From IMG/VR virus record IMGVR_UViG_3300030060_006618, positions 1 to 28,989 of that record: a stretch of 28,989 nucleotides of DNA; one strand, given 5' to 3'. The notes below the pieces were generated by a model, which worked only from the letters and a program-made list of their open reading frames with translations, was not told the DNA's origin and ran no database searches. The position numbers and the translations under genes were made by a program. Below, piece after piece: positions 20,801 through 27,386 of this stretch (position 1 is its first letter; each line of letters begins with the position of its first letter). The stretch comes from a virus.

Positions 20801-23800
20801 ATTGTTTTAGATCCATAACCTGTTCCTTTTTCATACAGATAAACATCAGAAATTGATCCTTTTATTATAGGAGTTGCAGTAATTATTCCAACACCACCAA
20901 TAATATCTGCACTAACTGTAACAGAAATAGGTGGATATGCAAAAAACTGCTCACCAATACCAGTAGAATTGATTTTTGTGTAATTATTTCTATCAAAATC
21001 TACAGTTATTGTTCCTGCTGCACCCGCATTTGCCAGTCTAAATTCATTTTCATTTAATTTTATAACTTTATATTGAAGATTTACATCTAAACCATCTATT
21101 ATGGTTCCATCTGTTGAGTATGTAACCACTTCTCCACTATTAAAACCATGGTTTTCAAAGAAAATAGAATCTTTAGTGGTGCTAATTCCACTTGAATTTA
21201 CTATTAACTTACGATTTTCAAAGTCAGAACCTGGTTTAATTACTGATATTTTTGAAATTGTTTTGTTTTTTTTCTTAGTTCTAAATTTATGTAAACCTGA
21301 AGTTTCTGCAGTTGTGAAACCGACTGTATTAATACCTGCATTATAATCACCAATTGTTTCATATAAATTAATTGATCTATTATTGATGACTTCTGCAACG
21401 TAAACCGAACCATCATTTAAAGTCAAACCTGTAATAAGATTAACACCATCACGAAAAGCGGTGGTAAGAATACCTACACCTATTGCAGTATTACCACTTG
21501 TGCTATAAATTATTTCATCACCACTTATTAAATTGTGATTTTCCACAAAAGTAATATTATCATTATCTACATCAACACCGCCACCAACTGTTGATTGTCT
21601 AGCATCAAAAGATATAGTTCTACTTCTTTCCTCTAATTGTGCTTCAAGAATACTTCCAGATGAATTACCTCCTGAAATACTTATTGATGATATTTTCTTA
21701 ATATCAAAATCTTGTGGATCAATTAGTACTTCCTTTAATTGCCCCTTCACTACTGGTTGAACAAGTGCGGTTGTTAGACCTGATTCAACGCTAACTGCAG
21801 GTGCATTTAATACATCAAAGTTTTCACCCCCATTAAACAATCTAACGCTCTCTAGCGGTCCATAATAGACTTTATCGTCAGACTTATAGTTTATTATCTC
21901 AACACCATTTACAAGCATTCCAAGGGCACCTGGTGTGGTTACAGTGTTCTTTCCAGTTTTTAAGTCAAGTTTGCCTGGAAACTTACCTAATAATTTTTGA
22001 GGATAAACAAATTGTGATTTTTGAGTGAATAGTGTAAATTTATGAAACCCTGAATTATTGGGTGCTGAAAAATATTCATGAGTTGGTATTGTAGAGTTAT
22101 CTGCATCAATAAGAGATCTTGATCTGTATAATTTTATTTTTTTACGATCAGTTAAGACCTTTACAAAATATGAGGTTCCATCCTCTAATCCATCAAGTGT
22201 ATTATTTTCAGCATTATAAATTACCTCCTCACCAGTTAAAAAAGACACCTCAGAGTCAAAAACAATTGTGCTAAATTTTAGTTTATTTGAATCAAATTCC
22301 TCCAAATTTGTAGATTGAATTGATGTTATAACTGCTTGATCTAGATTTTTTGTTAATGTATACGATGGAAGTGAACTTGATGCAACATAGAAATTTTTAT
22401 CTTTCTCTGTATACATATTTTGAACATCTGCAGTAATTAATCCATCACCATATATTAAAGGTGCTCCAGAACTGTCAGCAACCTCTAATTTTCTCCTTAA
22501 GGAATATTCCTTATTAGCATCTGGCACGAAATTTCCACCAGTATCTAAGGTTACCTGTTTTCCAGAAATCGTTTCAATTTTTGCATTTGAAAATTCAACA
22601 ATTTCCGATGAACCTGATAATATATCAACTTTATCTCCCACCTTTAAAGATGATCGATCAGGTATAGTTTTTAAATTATAACCATTATTAGTGTTTTCTA
22701 CAAAAAATCTAGAACTAGTGTTATAAATCCAAGAATTTGCAAATGTTTGTTTAAATGTTTTATTAGAGTCTGGATTTTTTATTTTTTCACCAACATTTTT
22801 TACATATATTTCTTGACCCTCAGCAATATTGTTGAAATCAGTTATAGTTTCAATATCAGATAAAACACCTGTGATACGAACTTCAACTTTTTTATCCAAG
22901 TCTCCATTTTCGTAACCAAAAAATACTTCATCCTTGCGAATATTTGATTTTACGTCAATCGGATCAGTTACACCATCGCAATCCAAAAATTGATTTACTG
23001 TTTTTGATCCATAAGTAATAATATTATTCCCTGATAAAATAGTTCCTGTTATTCCAAATCCAATAGTGCTATCAACTGTGATTACTGAGGATCCTACAGA
23101 TACTGGATTTATATTTTGTGTTTTTGCTTGTACTTCAAAAGTTCCTTCGATTAAATCTCTATCATCAAATCCAGCAAATAATCCAATCTTATAGAAAGTG
23201 CTAATTCCTGATCTTGTAAATATTTCTACCTCTGAAACGGATCCCTGTGTATCTAAATCAGTTGATTTTTTAATTGTTTGCCCAATTAACTTACTTGGAT
23301 CTCCAGATATGCTTTCAACAACAATTATCTCTCTTCTCAAATACTCTGCAGATGAAGGTTTAGGTAAATATTGCTCCAAATCTACAACTTTTGGTGTTTC
23401 CCCAAATAAAACCTTAAAAAGTATCTTAAATGATTCTTCGGTTCCCTTCGCTTCGTAAAATGCTCTTGCACCTTTAATAAAATTATTAACATCAAGATCA
23501 GATACAAAATCTACGTTCTCTAAACCTGGTGTTAATGTATATTTTAACTTTTTATAAAATTCTTTTAGAAAATTTGCACTTAAATTAAGAACATCTTTTC
23601 CAGCATCATGTTCTGCTTGATTTGTTTCCTCAAAAAGAAGTTCTTCTCTATTTAAATTTGTCCTGTAACTACTAATACCACTAAAACCTCTTACAACTCC
23701 TGTAAAAGTGTTTGTAGTTACACCAGTATAAGTAAATATTTCATCATCAATCTTAAAAAGACCATATTGATCAGGAAAACCTTTTGTAGAGAATACTTGA

Positions 23801-24057
23801 ATACTATTAGTTGTCGATGTAATATCAGAGTAGAGTGTAGTTTTACCTGATATTACCTCTGGGGTTAAATTATCTAATTTAATGTACTGATCTAAGTTAT
23901 CAGCAAGATCAGCAACACCTGATTGATGTTCTTGGGAAATATAATACTGTTTTAAAAAGTCAAGCGTCTTTGGACTCTCTGTCCGAATAAAATCAGGGAG
24001 TTGATTCGCTAGTATTTGCTGAACCTGTACTCGTTTCTCAAAACCAGTTTGTATCAT
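11845..24057 (-). CDS. 7: Giant baseplate wedge protein in gp7 position (4070 aa)
   Basis: It lies between gp6 and gp8, the place of gp7, the wedge initiator. Its N-terminus (KRVQVQQILANQLPDFIRTESPKTLDFLKQYYISQE, then NFLKEFYKKLKYTLTPGLENVDF and FIKGARAFYEAKGTEESFKILFKVLFGETP) is the conserved head of this protein in T4-like marine phages. T4 gp7 has 1032 residues, so this is about four times larger. Visible parts: a KIDDEIFTYTG/RGFSG module near 70-140; HGF..GE.V.YS modules near 590-660, 820-925, 957-1040, 1800-1875 and 2910-3005; a YHYH domain near 1193-1343; GGxGY modules near 1070-1170, 2020-2120, 3450-3470 and 3812-3885; and a VNGVIQEPAQHYIFEGGTSF segment inside 3585-3775. It probably forms the wedge plus a large beta-rich outer part. 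Calling it gp7 rests on position and N-terminal resemblance. Confidence 0.8.
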   Translation of the reverse strand: MIQTGFEKRVQVQQILANQLPDFIRTESPKTLDFLKQYYISQEHQSGVADLADNLDQYIKLDNLTPEVISGKTTLYSDITSTTNSIQVFSTKGFPDQYGLFKIDDEIFTYTGVTTNTFTGVVRGFSGISSYRTNLNREELLFEETNQAEHDAGKDVLNLSANFLKEFYKKLKYTLTPGLENVDFVSDLDVNNFIKGARAFYEAKGTEESFKILFKVLFGETPKVVDLEQYLPKPSSAEYLRREIIVVESISGDPSKLIGQTIKKSTDLDTQGSVSEVEIFTRSGISTFYKIGLFAGFDDRDLIEGTFEVQAKTQNINPVSVGSSVITVDSTIGFGITGTILSGNNIITYGSKTVNQFLDCDGVTDPIDVKSNIRKDEVFFGYENGDLDKKVEVRITGVLSDIETITDFNNIAEGQEIYVKNVGEKIKNPDSNKTFKQTFANSWIYNTSSRFFVENTNNGYNLKTIPDRSSLKVGDKVDILSGSSEIVEFSNAKIETISGKQVTLDTGGNFVPDANKEYSLRRKLEVADSSGAPLIYGDGLITADVQNMYTEKDKNFYVASSSLPSYTLTKNLDQAVITSIQSTNLEEFDSNKLKFSTIVFDSEVSFLTGEEVIYNAENNTLDGLEDGTSYFVKVLTDRKKIKLYRSRSLIDADNSTIPTHEYFSAPNNSGFHKFTLFTQKSQFVYPQKLLGKFPGKLDLKTGKNTVTTPGALGMLVNGVEIINYKSDDKVYYGPLESVRLFNGGENFDVLNAPAVSVESGLTTALVQPVVKGQLKEVLIDPQDFDIKKISSISISGGNSSGSILEAQLEERSRTISFDARQSTVGGGVDVDNDNITFVENHNLISGDEIIYSTSGNTAIGVGILTTAFRDGVNLITGLTLNDGSVYVAEVINNRSINLYETIGDYNAGINTVGFTTAETSGLHKFRTKKKNKTISKISVIKPGSDFENRKLIVNSSGISTTKDSIFFENHGFNSGEVVTYSTDGTIIDGLDVNLQYKVIKLNENEFRLANAGAAGTITVDFDRNNYTKINSTGIGEQFFAYPPISVTVSADIIGGVGIITATPIIKGSISDVYLYEKGTGYGSKTINFHKKPNINIKTGKNAEFKPIIDGGKIINVQVTNGGSEYTSPPDLEVVGIGSATGARLRAIVENEKVINVVVINTGIGYTSSSTTITATSSGSNAFLEASVRGLIVNNHERHGNEILDDTEGGIQYGLVGYSTAIGLSEFGDDSIKHSPIIGWAYDGNPIYGAYAYDDPTKDSDIRNLVSSYVLSTSDVIDRPTDFADGFFVEDYKFNNSGDLDKHNGRFCVTPEFENGVYAYFVGIEVTNQTAVFPYFIGDTYRSKLLDQNTNQDFDFNNSDLLRNTLPYAVADVGSDNDFINEPNEIFLKSSTIDSVTRGSVSGFDIHESGEGYKVGDILKFDNTDTNGGGISAFVDSIKGITIENIETQREGHQNASIIWNKTGELSIHTNETHRLLDNDTIVISGVSTFVSKLTGQHVIGVSSEKTRLILDTPAITSAGIVTDMFVSTIPTISVGSTIGIGTARLSVLNIFNDRKVIRAYTEETSGIHTSSTEITEITDKFTIPLKTPYFESKLDDKIFFNPTQELGIGTVTGVSTVSNIIIGNIPIPTSILNQSIFIPDHPFTQNQQITLTKGGSNSIVVSDLSDSNTFNIPETGSSQQLFVINKSKNLIGLTTEVGLTTTTDGLFFRSFTSNDDDTDFKYSIESNFTQVTAKVDKLKATVSVSTSHGLLNDDIIQLTVKPKQSLGIGTSESILLKYNSLKDKLLVNPISFGNTSVYVDSNHFELTSHGFETGEKIFYDSSDFISGLGTGSYYVYRIDDNNFNLSLTRVNSLNKPPLIIDLGSQGSSHEISKINPPIPVIKNNNLVFDTSDASLSGYNLKIFYDRQFNNELVSIGSTTNFTVIGAGSTVTVYYDDNLPSKIYYCLEKSGFISTADTDVANYSEINYENSVYNGSYKIAGIGTTTFDISVKKLPEQLSYIKTTADLSYTTKSNSAEGGVGSVNLTFGGANYKSLPEFVSIVSTNGISADIIPLSNSIGKLNEFTIKDQGFDFSADKTLNPEIYISPNITVVDNNEITSIEIISGGKNYTNPPTLSLVNPETGLRYESGVINAKIQGSSIDEIEVIETPVGLNEVTNIVFAENNDNGIGINSCISNTAGIVTCILATPISGFSQVPFAVGDEVFVEGIVNINNEGDGFNSADNKYNFFEVIEYSNSNPAELVYDASKFVTSNPGIAVTSQNSFASLVKKTNYPTFKVTQSSRSFNEGEKILTKEGSNFVDRDLIITETLNDSIKVFGSYDLNVGDIIFGQVSGTTATIKNLVENRAIFKVDYSTKKNVGWSNDIGKLNLDYQVLPDNDYYQNLSYTIKSGQTYDILASSVNGILHPTGLKNFSDTEITNIVDVRVGIGTTVESSSTTTLDIITDERVDSLNSFAEVLDVDTFPDEINPTKSKFVKFNNKKLSDYIDCISNQVLSIDDFSINFARGENASDLNTELHQYSLLDGFSRFLVQVVDPNGSERQATEIITLPSPSGSIISVQKGSIGNRSNEIANIQGVMDGNDVDLRFTPFEKFNTDYDIKFIKNKFTSSGIGSEFLSIGFVDLISSNQSVGVGSTVNLVQRDIDKLESYFVNAEIINDTTLERTYAEIFVDHNESDTFKSEFYFDNDDNDNISDRFIGTFNSNIKSGVINIDFTNTDTNRVTVRTKIVGFGTISVGNGSQIFKSTDQPDSSVNSARLQSNSASINSTDTIFTVDPSDVTTIKSVAKVENGNSSALHQFLIINDATDSYITQFPFLPVGVGNTTGIGTFGSEYSGSDLNIKFYPDNGVTGITTVQIYSEIIQTTLDNRNLPNPITYGSVREDVFTATYSAKNGSRVNQTAFTVKHKDVPIFQKTFDPSTTLDISTGLFNIPNHFFNTGEKLTYAAGSSFSGVSGSSIQSGGSNIPSTVYAIKTTTSEFKLATSRSNALAGTAIVFSSIGSGNAHTLSMDKKLSKSIISIDGIAQSPIAFTKLTHTLSNNGGSIGVGDTIFSLSGIGTIASGDLLKVDDEFMLVKLVGLGDNAIGPIIGSGTFSLVEVERGVVGTTEVSHNDGSTARIHLGSYNLVGDKIHFVEPPIGNNDNIISKTTLIPEARSTFGGRVYLRQDYTDNKVFDNISRDFTGIGATYTLTVEGSNTTGIETGSGLVFLNDIFQTPTTENNAGNIYSFIEGAAGITSVTFTGITDNNNDIILSDEDINKNQLPRGGVIVSLGSTNGLGFAPLVGAAVTAVKNQSGEITAVGIGTSDIHGSGYRGNVSVNITDIEYEHRFESAGIGSIRKGNFNGPEYTATNAVYTSSTGVLVITIPDHDLAVNDTVGIDTGGIVFRCSKDHFSSLHPYPRSGPTPTSSSGDPIVGQQTTITAVTDDTITINVGEGGGAGSGAVISATVGVGGTLTFSVTSAGSGYVNPQVNITPPSYENLEVVGVSRLDKGATEETGRNLLVSVDVAPASTVGIGSTLHEVTSFKIARQGYGFRKGDVFKPVGLVTDRNLPSVVNDFELTVLETFTDSFAAWQFGELDNVDSIKNLQDGFRRRFPLEVNNELLSFETDIPDFDLNSVLLIFVNGVIQEPAQHYIFEGGTSFVFTEAPAVDDKVDIFFYRGTRGVDSKSVNVVESVKKGDIVTLKKNNNITNSQSQKPRTVYNIATSDKIETNLYTEVGISNQPKLLSWTKQKVDKEISGEFVSKSRDSIEPLVYPTARIISDLNTTDQKIFVDNAKLFDYESTSPIKIDALLVNTSGDSVAAAITATVSAAGTISALTINDGGSGQTGTVSVKIAKPFSVGVQTNFLPDGTNGVTGIGSTATATATIENGVVTSTVIVNPGFGYSQAHPPQVITSIPTISLENITDAGIATGFSGIITGIQTATGTGSNTLALEFFVTHPSISAISTNDIIYVSDTVTGSGVTSIDGHDLSIVGIGTTFLNNVYKVDAFSRVVNVGLLTCNILSTTSVVGIATTGTELSACGKLSFGKIQGFGRSSSPISIGVTGLTIDAGLTTFPIIQRRGTGLRDTGALTKLFG
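12595..23850 (-). repeat. Repeated beta modules of the giant baseplate protein
   Basis: At least three module families recur at protein level. (A) 'ENHGFNSGE.V.YS....I.GL.....Y.V....N.F.LA' is seen in DNA at about 22070-22290, 21280-21600, 20940-21185, 18430-18660 and 15045-15320. (B) 'V.NGGSEYTSPP.L.V.G' is seen at about 20545-20845, 17710-17990, 13650-13705 and 12405-12620. (C) 'KIDDEIFTYTG...FTGVVRG..G' is seen at about 23640-23850 and 14700-14900. Copies are diverged, so this is old protein-domain duplication rather than recent DNA repeat. Confidence 0.6.
20028..20480 (-). other. YHYH domain embedded in the giant baseplate protein
   Basis: Residues about 1193-1343 contain IIGWAYDGNPIYGAYAYDDP, then VEDYKFNNSGDLDKHNGRFCVTPEF, ENGVYAYFVGIEV and FPYFIGDTYRS. 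These match the Pfam YHYH domain pattern (G-[YW]-A-x-DG-x-PIYG, LD-x-x-NGR-x-CVTPE, NG-x-YAYF, YPYFIG), a domain of secreted and viral marine proteins of unclear function. Order and spacing of all blocks are kept. Confidence 0.8.
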
Positions 24058-24060
24058 TTC

Positions 24061-26052
24061 TTAGTATCCGCCCCCAGACGATGATGAACCTGAAGTAGTT
24101 GTGTTTGTGCTCATATTTGATGATGAAGTAGTTGAAGTTGATACAGAGGGAGTTAATGTAACCGATGTATCACCTCTTTTTAGATTTCCATTCAAAGAAC
24201 TTGATGTTGTTTTATATCCGACACCAGAAATCTGTTCACCAGATGAAATTGTATCCTTAACCATATTTATTGTACTATCTGCAATGGAAAAACTCAAATA
24301 TAAGTCTTTTAATCCAATGACATCGTTTGAGTCAGGAAACGCTTGTATTTCAATAACATTATTTGGTTGAGCAGTTGATGTAATATTTAAGGTATTAACT
24401 ATAATTTCACCCTTGTCGTAATCAATTGATCCTGCAGATTTAATAACAACTGTAAATTTATTACTATCAGTGGATTCTTTGACTACGGAAAGAGTGCCCA
24501 TACTATTATCAGTATTTGGAACATCTGTGAAATACAAAGTTCCTGTTTGATTTGCTAAAGTGAATCCTGTACTTTTGATATTAAATCCACCACTATCTCT
24601 CTTGAACTTATTACCATAGCATAATTCATATTGTGCTGACTGATTTAATAATGCTTTCAAGTTCCTTCTGATAATCACTCTTGTGATATTTGAAGTTATA
24701 GACTGATCAGAATCATCAATAATTTGACCTAATTTACTATATCTGAATCTGCCACCAAACTGATTGATTGAGGATGATGAGAATGAGTTTAAAACACTTA
24801 TGATAGTACTCTTCACATCATTTACATTAGTGACTTGAGAACTATTATAGTAGACTGCACTGTCTATCTCAACAAAAAGAACCTTCAAGTCAATGATTTT
24901 TTGATTTATTCCAGATAATGCATAATTTTTTAGTTTTGATTGTATATTTTGTTTATCAAAATCAGATACAAAATCACCATTCTTAGGTTTTATGCTAATC
25001 AGTACCTGTCCAAACTCTGGTGGATCAAGTTCCTCGCCCCCTACAACCGACACAGACTCTGTATTAGGGTAAATGGACTGAATGATCGCTTCATAGTCTC
25101 TGGCGGTCACTGCACGGTACTGAGAGGCATATATGCGTGGTGCAAAATACTTAATTGAGTTAATACTTTCAATATCACCACCATTTGCAGCAGATTGATT
25201 TGTTGTAATTGATATAGTATTAGTTGGAACAACAGGAACATCTGAAGAATCTAAAACACGACCAGCATAACTGAAATTAGTTGATCCATTTCCACCTATA
25301 CCATCAGTAACAATGTAAGTTGCAGTAATTATTGTTCCATTTTCAAGTTTTTTACCAAAATAACCGTCTCCAAACAATAATTCATACTTTTCATCTTGAA
25401 CTTCTTGAATTAAATAGGTTTCTGACGTTGCATCAATGTTTAAAATGTTATCTGCTAGGGAAAATTCACGACCTAGACCTGTATCGTTTGGTCCTTTGAC
25501 GTTTACAACGATTGTTGAACTGTCAATAAACGAATTATCAAGTAAAAATCTCTGATCTAGTGACCCATCAACTAAAAATTGCTTACTTAAATATGTTCCT
25601 TGAAGAATATCGATATTATTGAAGGTTGCAACACCATTATTGACCGTTGTGGTGATGTTTGATGGTATAGAAAACGTAATTGTTTGATTTTCAGACGCAC
25701 CAATACACACTAAACCTGCTGCAAGTGTTAGTGTGGGGGTAGTAGATGTAGTGTTTATTGAAAAACTGACCTGTGCTTTCGCTGCTGACCTAGAACGAGG
25801 CACATATCCGATGTTTCGAGCTAAAGAAACAACGTTTTCTCTCAATGTTGCCGAATCCAAGAAGGATTCGTTCACAATCATGTTTGAGTTAAACGCTGTT
25901 ATGTAAGTATTATATGCTAAAGTATCAATTAAGACTGAAAAATTAGATCCCTCAAAGTCAAAATCCTTAAAATTCGAGTTTGCTCGTAAATAACTCTTTA
26001 TTTGTGACTTGATTTGATCAAAATCGAGATTAGTGAACTTAGTGAAAGGCAT
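24061..26052 (-). CDS. 6: Baseplate wedge subunit gp6
   Basis: At 663 residues it is almost the same length as T4 gp6 (660). The N-terminus (FTNLDFDQIKSQIKSYLRANSNFKDFDFEGSNFSVLIDTLAYNTYITAFNSNMIVNESFLDSATLRENVVSLARNIGYVPRS by blocks) is the typical gp6/Baseplate_J start, and the DEKYELLFGDGYFGKKLENG block (about 216-236) is the conserved 'yEv.FGDG..G..p..G' core. APRIYASQYRAVTARDYEAIIQSIYP follows near 308-334. gp6 dimers join neighbouring wedges into the baseplate ring. The last about 30 residues are a Ser/Thr/Gly-rich tail ending SSSSGGGY, unlike the rest of the protein. It starts 1 base after the gp25 stop, and the gp7-position gene starts 3 bases after it. Confidence 0.94.
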   Translation of the reverse strand: MPFTKFTNLDFDQIKSQIKSYLRANSNFKDFDFEGSNFSVLIDTLAYNTYITAFNSNMIVNESFLDSATLRENVVSLARNIGYVPRSRSAAKAQVSFSINTTSTTPTLTLAAGLVCIGASENQTITFSIPSNITTTVNNGVATFNNIDILQGTYLSKQFLVDGSLDQRFLLDNSFIDSSTIVVNVKGPNDTGLGREFSLADNILNIDATSETYLIQEVQDEKYELLFGDGYFGKKLENGTIITATYIVTDGIGGNGSTNFSYAGRVLDSSDVPVVPTNTISITTNQSAANGGDIESINSIKYFAPRIYASQYRAVTARDYEAIIQSIYPNTESVSVVGGEELDPPEFGQVLISIKPKNGDFVSDFDKQNIQSKLKNYALSGINQKIIDLKVLFVEIDSAVYYNSSQVTNVNDVKSTIISVLNSFSSSSINQFGGRFRYSKLGQIIDDSDQSITSNITRVIIRRNLKALLNQSAQYELCYGNKFKRDSGGFNIKSTGFTLANQTGTLYFTDVPNTDNSMGTLSVVKESTDSNKFTVVIKSAGSIDYDKGEIIVNTLNITSTAQPNNVIEIQAFPDSNDVIGLKDLYLSFSIADSTINMVKDTISSGEQISGVGYKTTSSSLNGNLKRGDTSVTLTPSVSTSTTSSSNMSTNTTTSGSSSSGGGY

Positions 26053-26053
26053 A

Positions 26054-26455
26054 TTATCGAGTTGCTTCTAAGATAAATGAGAATTCTTGAGGTGGAAACT
26101 CTTGTCCTACGATATCAAAGAAGATTGTTACGTCAAAATTGTTCTGATCAGGTCTTGGATCAACTTGAACTTGAACATTATTGACTCTCGGTTCAAAGTT
26201 TTGTAAAGTTGTGATGATTTCTTGCTCAATTAAGGTTGAAGTTCCAAAATCATACAAGTCAAATAGACTTTCATAGACTGATGAACCCAAAATTGAATTA
26301 AAAAACCGTTCACCAGGAATAGTTTGCACTAAATTACGGACAGAACGACGAATTGCATTCTCATTCTTAAGAACTGGCAGATCTTTTGTGATTGGATGAG
26401 GGTCAAAAGACAAACTGATGTCCTTAAATGACCTTGAAACTCGTTGTCCGTACAT
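26054..26455 (-). CDS. 25: Baseplate wedge subunit gp25
   Basis: The 133-residue protein has the T4 gp25 (GpW/Gp25 family, lysozyme-like fold) pattern. It has a Phe-rich N-terminus (FKDISLSFDPHPITKDLPVLKNENAIRRSVRNLVQT), PGERFFNSILGSSV near 48-61, and the conserved EPR triplet in NFEPRVNNVQVQVDP near 87-101. The EPR arginine region forms the sheath-starting core bundle with gp6 and gp53 in T4. Length is the same as in T4 (132 aa). A single base separates it from gp6, so the two are co-translated. A late promoter-like octamer is 21 bases upstream of its ATG. Confidence 0.95.
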   Translation of the reverse strand: MYGQRVSRSFKDISLSFDPHPITKDLPVLKNENAIRRSVRNLVQTIPGERFFNSILGSSVYESLFDLYDFGTSTLIEQEIITTLQNFEPRVNNVQVQVDPRPDQNNFDVTIFFDIVGQEFPPQEFSFILEATR

Positions 26456-26471
26456 TTATTAAGAGTTTACT

Positions 26472-26492
26472 CACTTTATTTATGTGAGTTTT
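26472..26492 (-). promoter_or_regulatory. Late promoter-like CATAAATA inside a hairpin loop, before gp25
   Basis: CATAAATA lies at 26484-26477, 21 bases before the gp25 ATG. It sits in the 9-base loop of an inverted repeat: ACTCAC on one side and GTGAGT on the other (26469-26474 with 26484-26489). The first base of the octamer is the last base of one arm. No U-run follows on the minus strand, so the hairpin is not a standard terminator for these genes. Confidence 0.5.
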
Positions 26493-26498
26493 ACAACA

Positions 26499-26621
26499 CT
26501 ATCCTATTTTTGGTTTTTTCCCTTCTTTTTCTTTATAATAATAAGCATCAACACCATATTCACTGATCAATTTTCGACCAGATCTAATAAATTCTTCAGA
26601 TTTATCGACTTTAACCACCAT
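26499..26621 (-). CDS. Small Lys/Tyr-rich protein (40 aa)
   Basis: The minus-strand frame from the ATG at 26621 reads MVVKVDKSEEFIRSGRKLISEYGVDAYYYKEKEGKKPKIG and stops with TAG at 26501-26499. A strong ribosome site (AGAGGT) is 4 bases before the ATG, and a GATAAATA octamer is 18 bases upstream. This is one of the better start signals in the window. The sequence has a short amphipathic helix (residues 8-22), a YYY run and a basic tail. Codon use (AAA, GAA, GTT) is like its neighbours. I do not recognise a function. The start signals, together with the fit between the two neighbouring genes, support real expression. Confidence 0.65.
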   Translation of the reverse strand: MVVKVDKSEEFIRSGRKLISEYGVDAYYYKEKEGKKPKIG

Positions 26622-26639
26622 TTTACCTCTTTAATAACT

Positions 26640-26647
26640 TATTTATC
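26640..26647 (-). promoter_or_regulatory. Late promoter-like octamer GATAAATA containing the upstream stop codon
   Basis: GATAAATA ends 18 bases before the ATG at 26621. Its TAA (26645-26643) is the stop codon of the 247-aa gene. This is the same arrangement as at 2084-2091. It would drive the 40-aa gene, gp25, gp6 and the giant gp7-position gene. Confidence 0.6.
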
Positions 26648-27386
26648 CCAATTCTGGTTCAATTCTAAGGTTTATGGTCTCTGCATTTGCCGTATTCCCC
26701 GTTCCTACAGGTTCAAATGGCATTCTTTCCTCATTTTCTTTACGTTCTTTCGCTGTTTTCCAGAAATAATTGTCTTCAGAACCTAACCCATCACGATCAT
26801 GACCATTCTCAACCTGATAATAAACCGTTGAAACCTTAAAATCAGGTGTCTCTGGTGTCTCTGGTGTAATACTATTATCAAATATTCTCATTCGATTGTT
26901 TGGATATAAAGCAAACTGCCCATTATCCAGTTCAAGAAGGTTGTGAGACTTGTGTTCAGCGGGTTGTTCACTTGTTGAGTAATCAATCCCATCTATACTC
27001 TCATGATAATTATCCAAAGTACAAATATATGTGCCTGTTTGAGTTCCAAAGTCTCTTGTATAGATTTCATAATGCATGGAACCGATGAATTGTTTTTGAA
27101 CAGCAACAACTCCATAGTCCATACAGTTCCAGAACTGTAGATTATGTAACGTCATATCAGGTTCTGGAGTCTCAGGAGACGAGACAAAAGCAGCGATTGG
27201 TAGTTTATCATATATCGCAGCATACTCAGGTAGATAAGTTTCAAAGTAAAAGGCACGACCAGGTATGCTCTTTGCAGCGACCCAAACCCCTTTTGTAAAT
27301 TCGCCATGACCAGATTGATGATCAGTCAGATATTCTTTTCTTACCCATACTTCATATGATGGTAAGTTTGTGATGAGTGTGCTCAT
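26643..27386 (-). CDS. Conserved marine T4-like phage protein (247 aa)
   Basis: The start MSTLITNLPSYEVWVRKEYLTDHQSGHGEFTKGVWVAAKSIPGRAFYFETYLPEY (residues 1-55, in blocks) and the later LHNLQFWNCMDYGVVAVQKQFI and GTYICTLDNYHES blocks are a recognisable conserved protein of T4-like marine phages, always near gp25/gp6. It has no signal peptide or membrane segment. A Pro/Glu/Thr-rich linker appears twice (SPETPEPD near 70 and TPETPETPDF near 176). The tail is charged. The ATG overlaps the stop of the zinc-ribbon gene as ATGA. Its own stop lies in a late promoter-like octamer. Function is unknown; the conserved position suggests a role in virion assembly, which is an inference. Confidence 0.75.
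   Translation of the reverse strand: MSTLITNLPSYEVWVRKEYLTDHQSGHGEFTKGVWVAAKSIPGRAFYFETYLPEYAAIYDKLPIAAFVSSPETPEPDMTLHNLQFWNCMDYGVVAVQKQFIGSMHYEIYTRDFGTQTGTYICTLDNYHESIDGIDYSTSEQPAEHKSHNLLELDNGQFALYPNNRMRIFDNSITPETPETPDFKVSTVYYQVENGHDRDGLGSEDNYFWKTAKERKENEERMPFEPVGTGNTANAETINLRIEPELG

Noticed and set aside
3183-24057. Sequencing or assembly artefact explaining the giant frames
   Set aside because: Both frames are uninterrupted over 7 and 12 kb, have family-typical N-termini and C-termini, and are bounded by genes with 3-base spacing or overlaps.
26469-26494. Hairpin before gp25 as a rho-independent terminator
   Set aside because: On the minus strand the hairpin is followed by AAACTC rather than a U-run; the short T-run is on the plus strand, where no gene ends.
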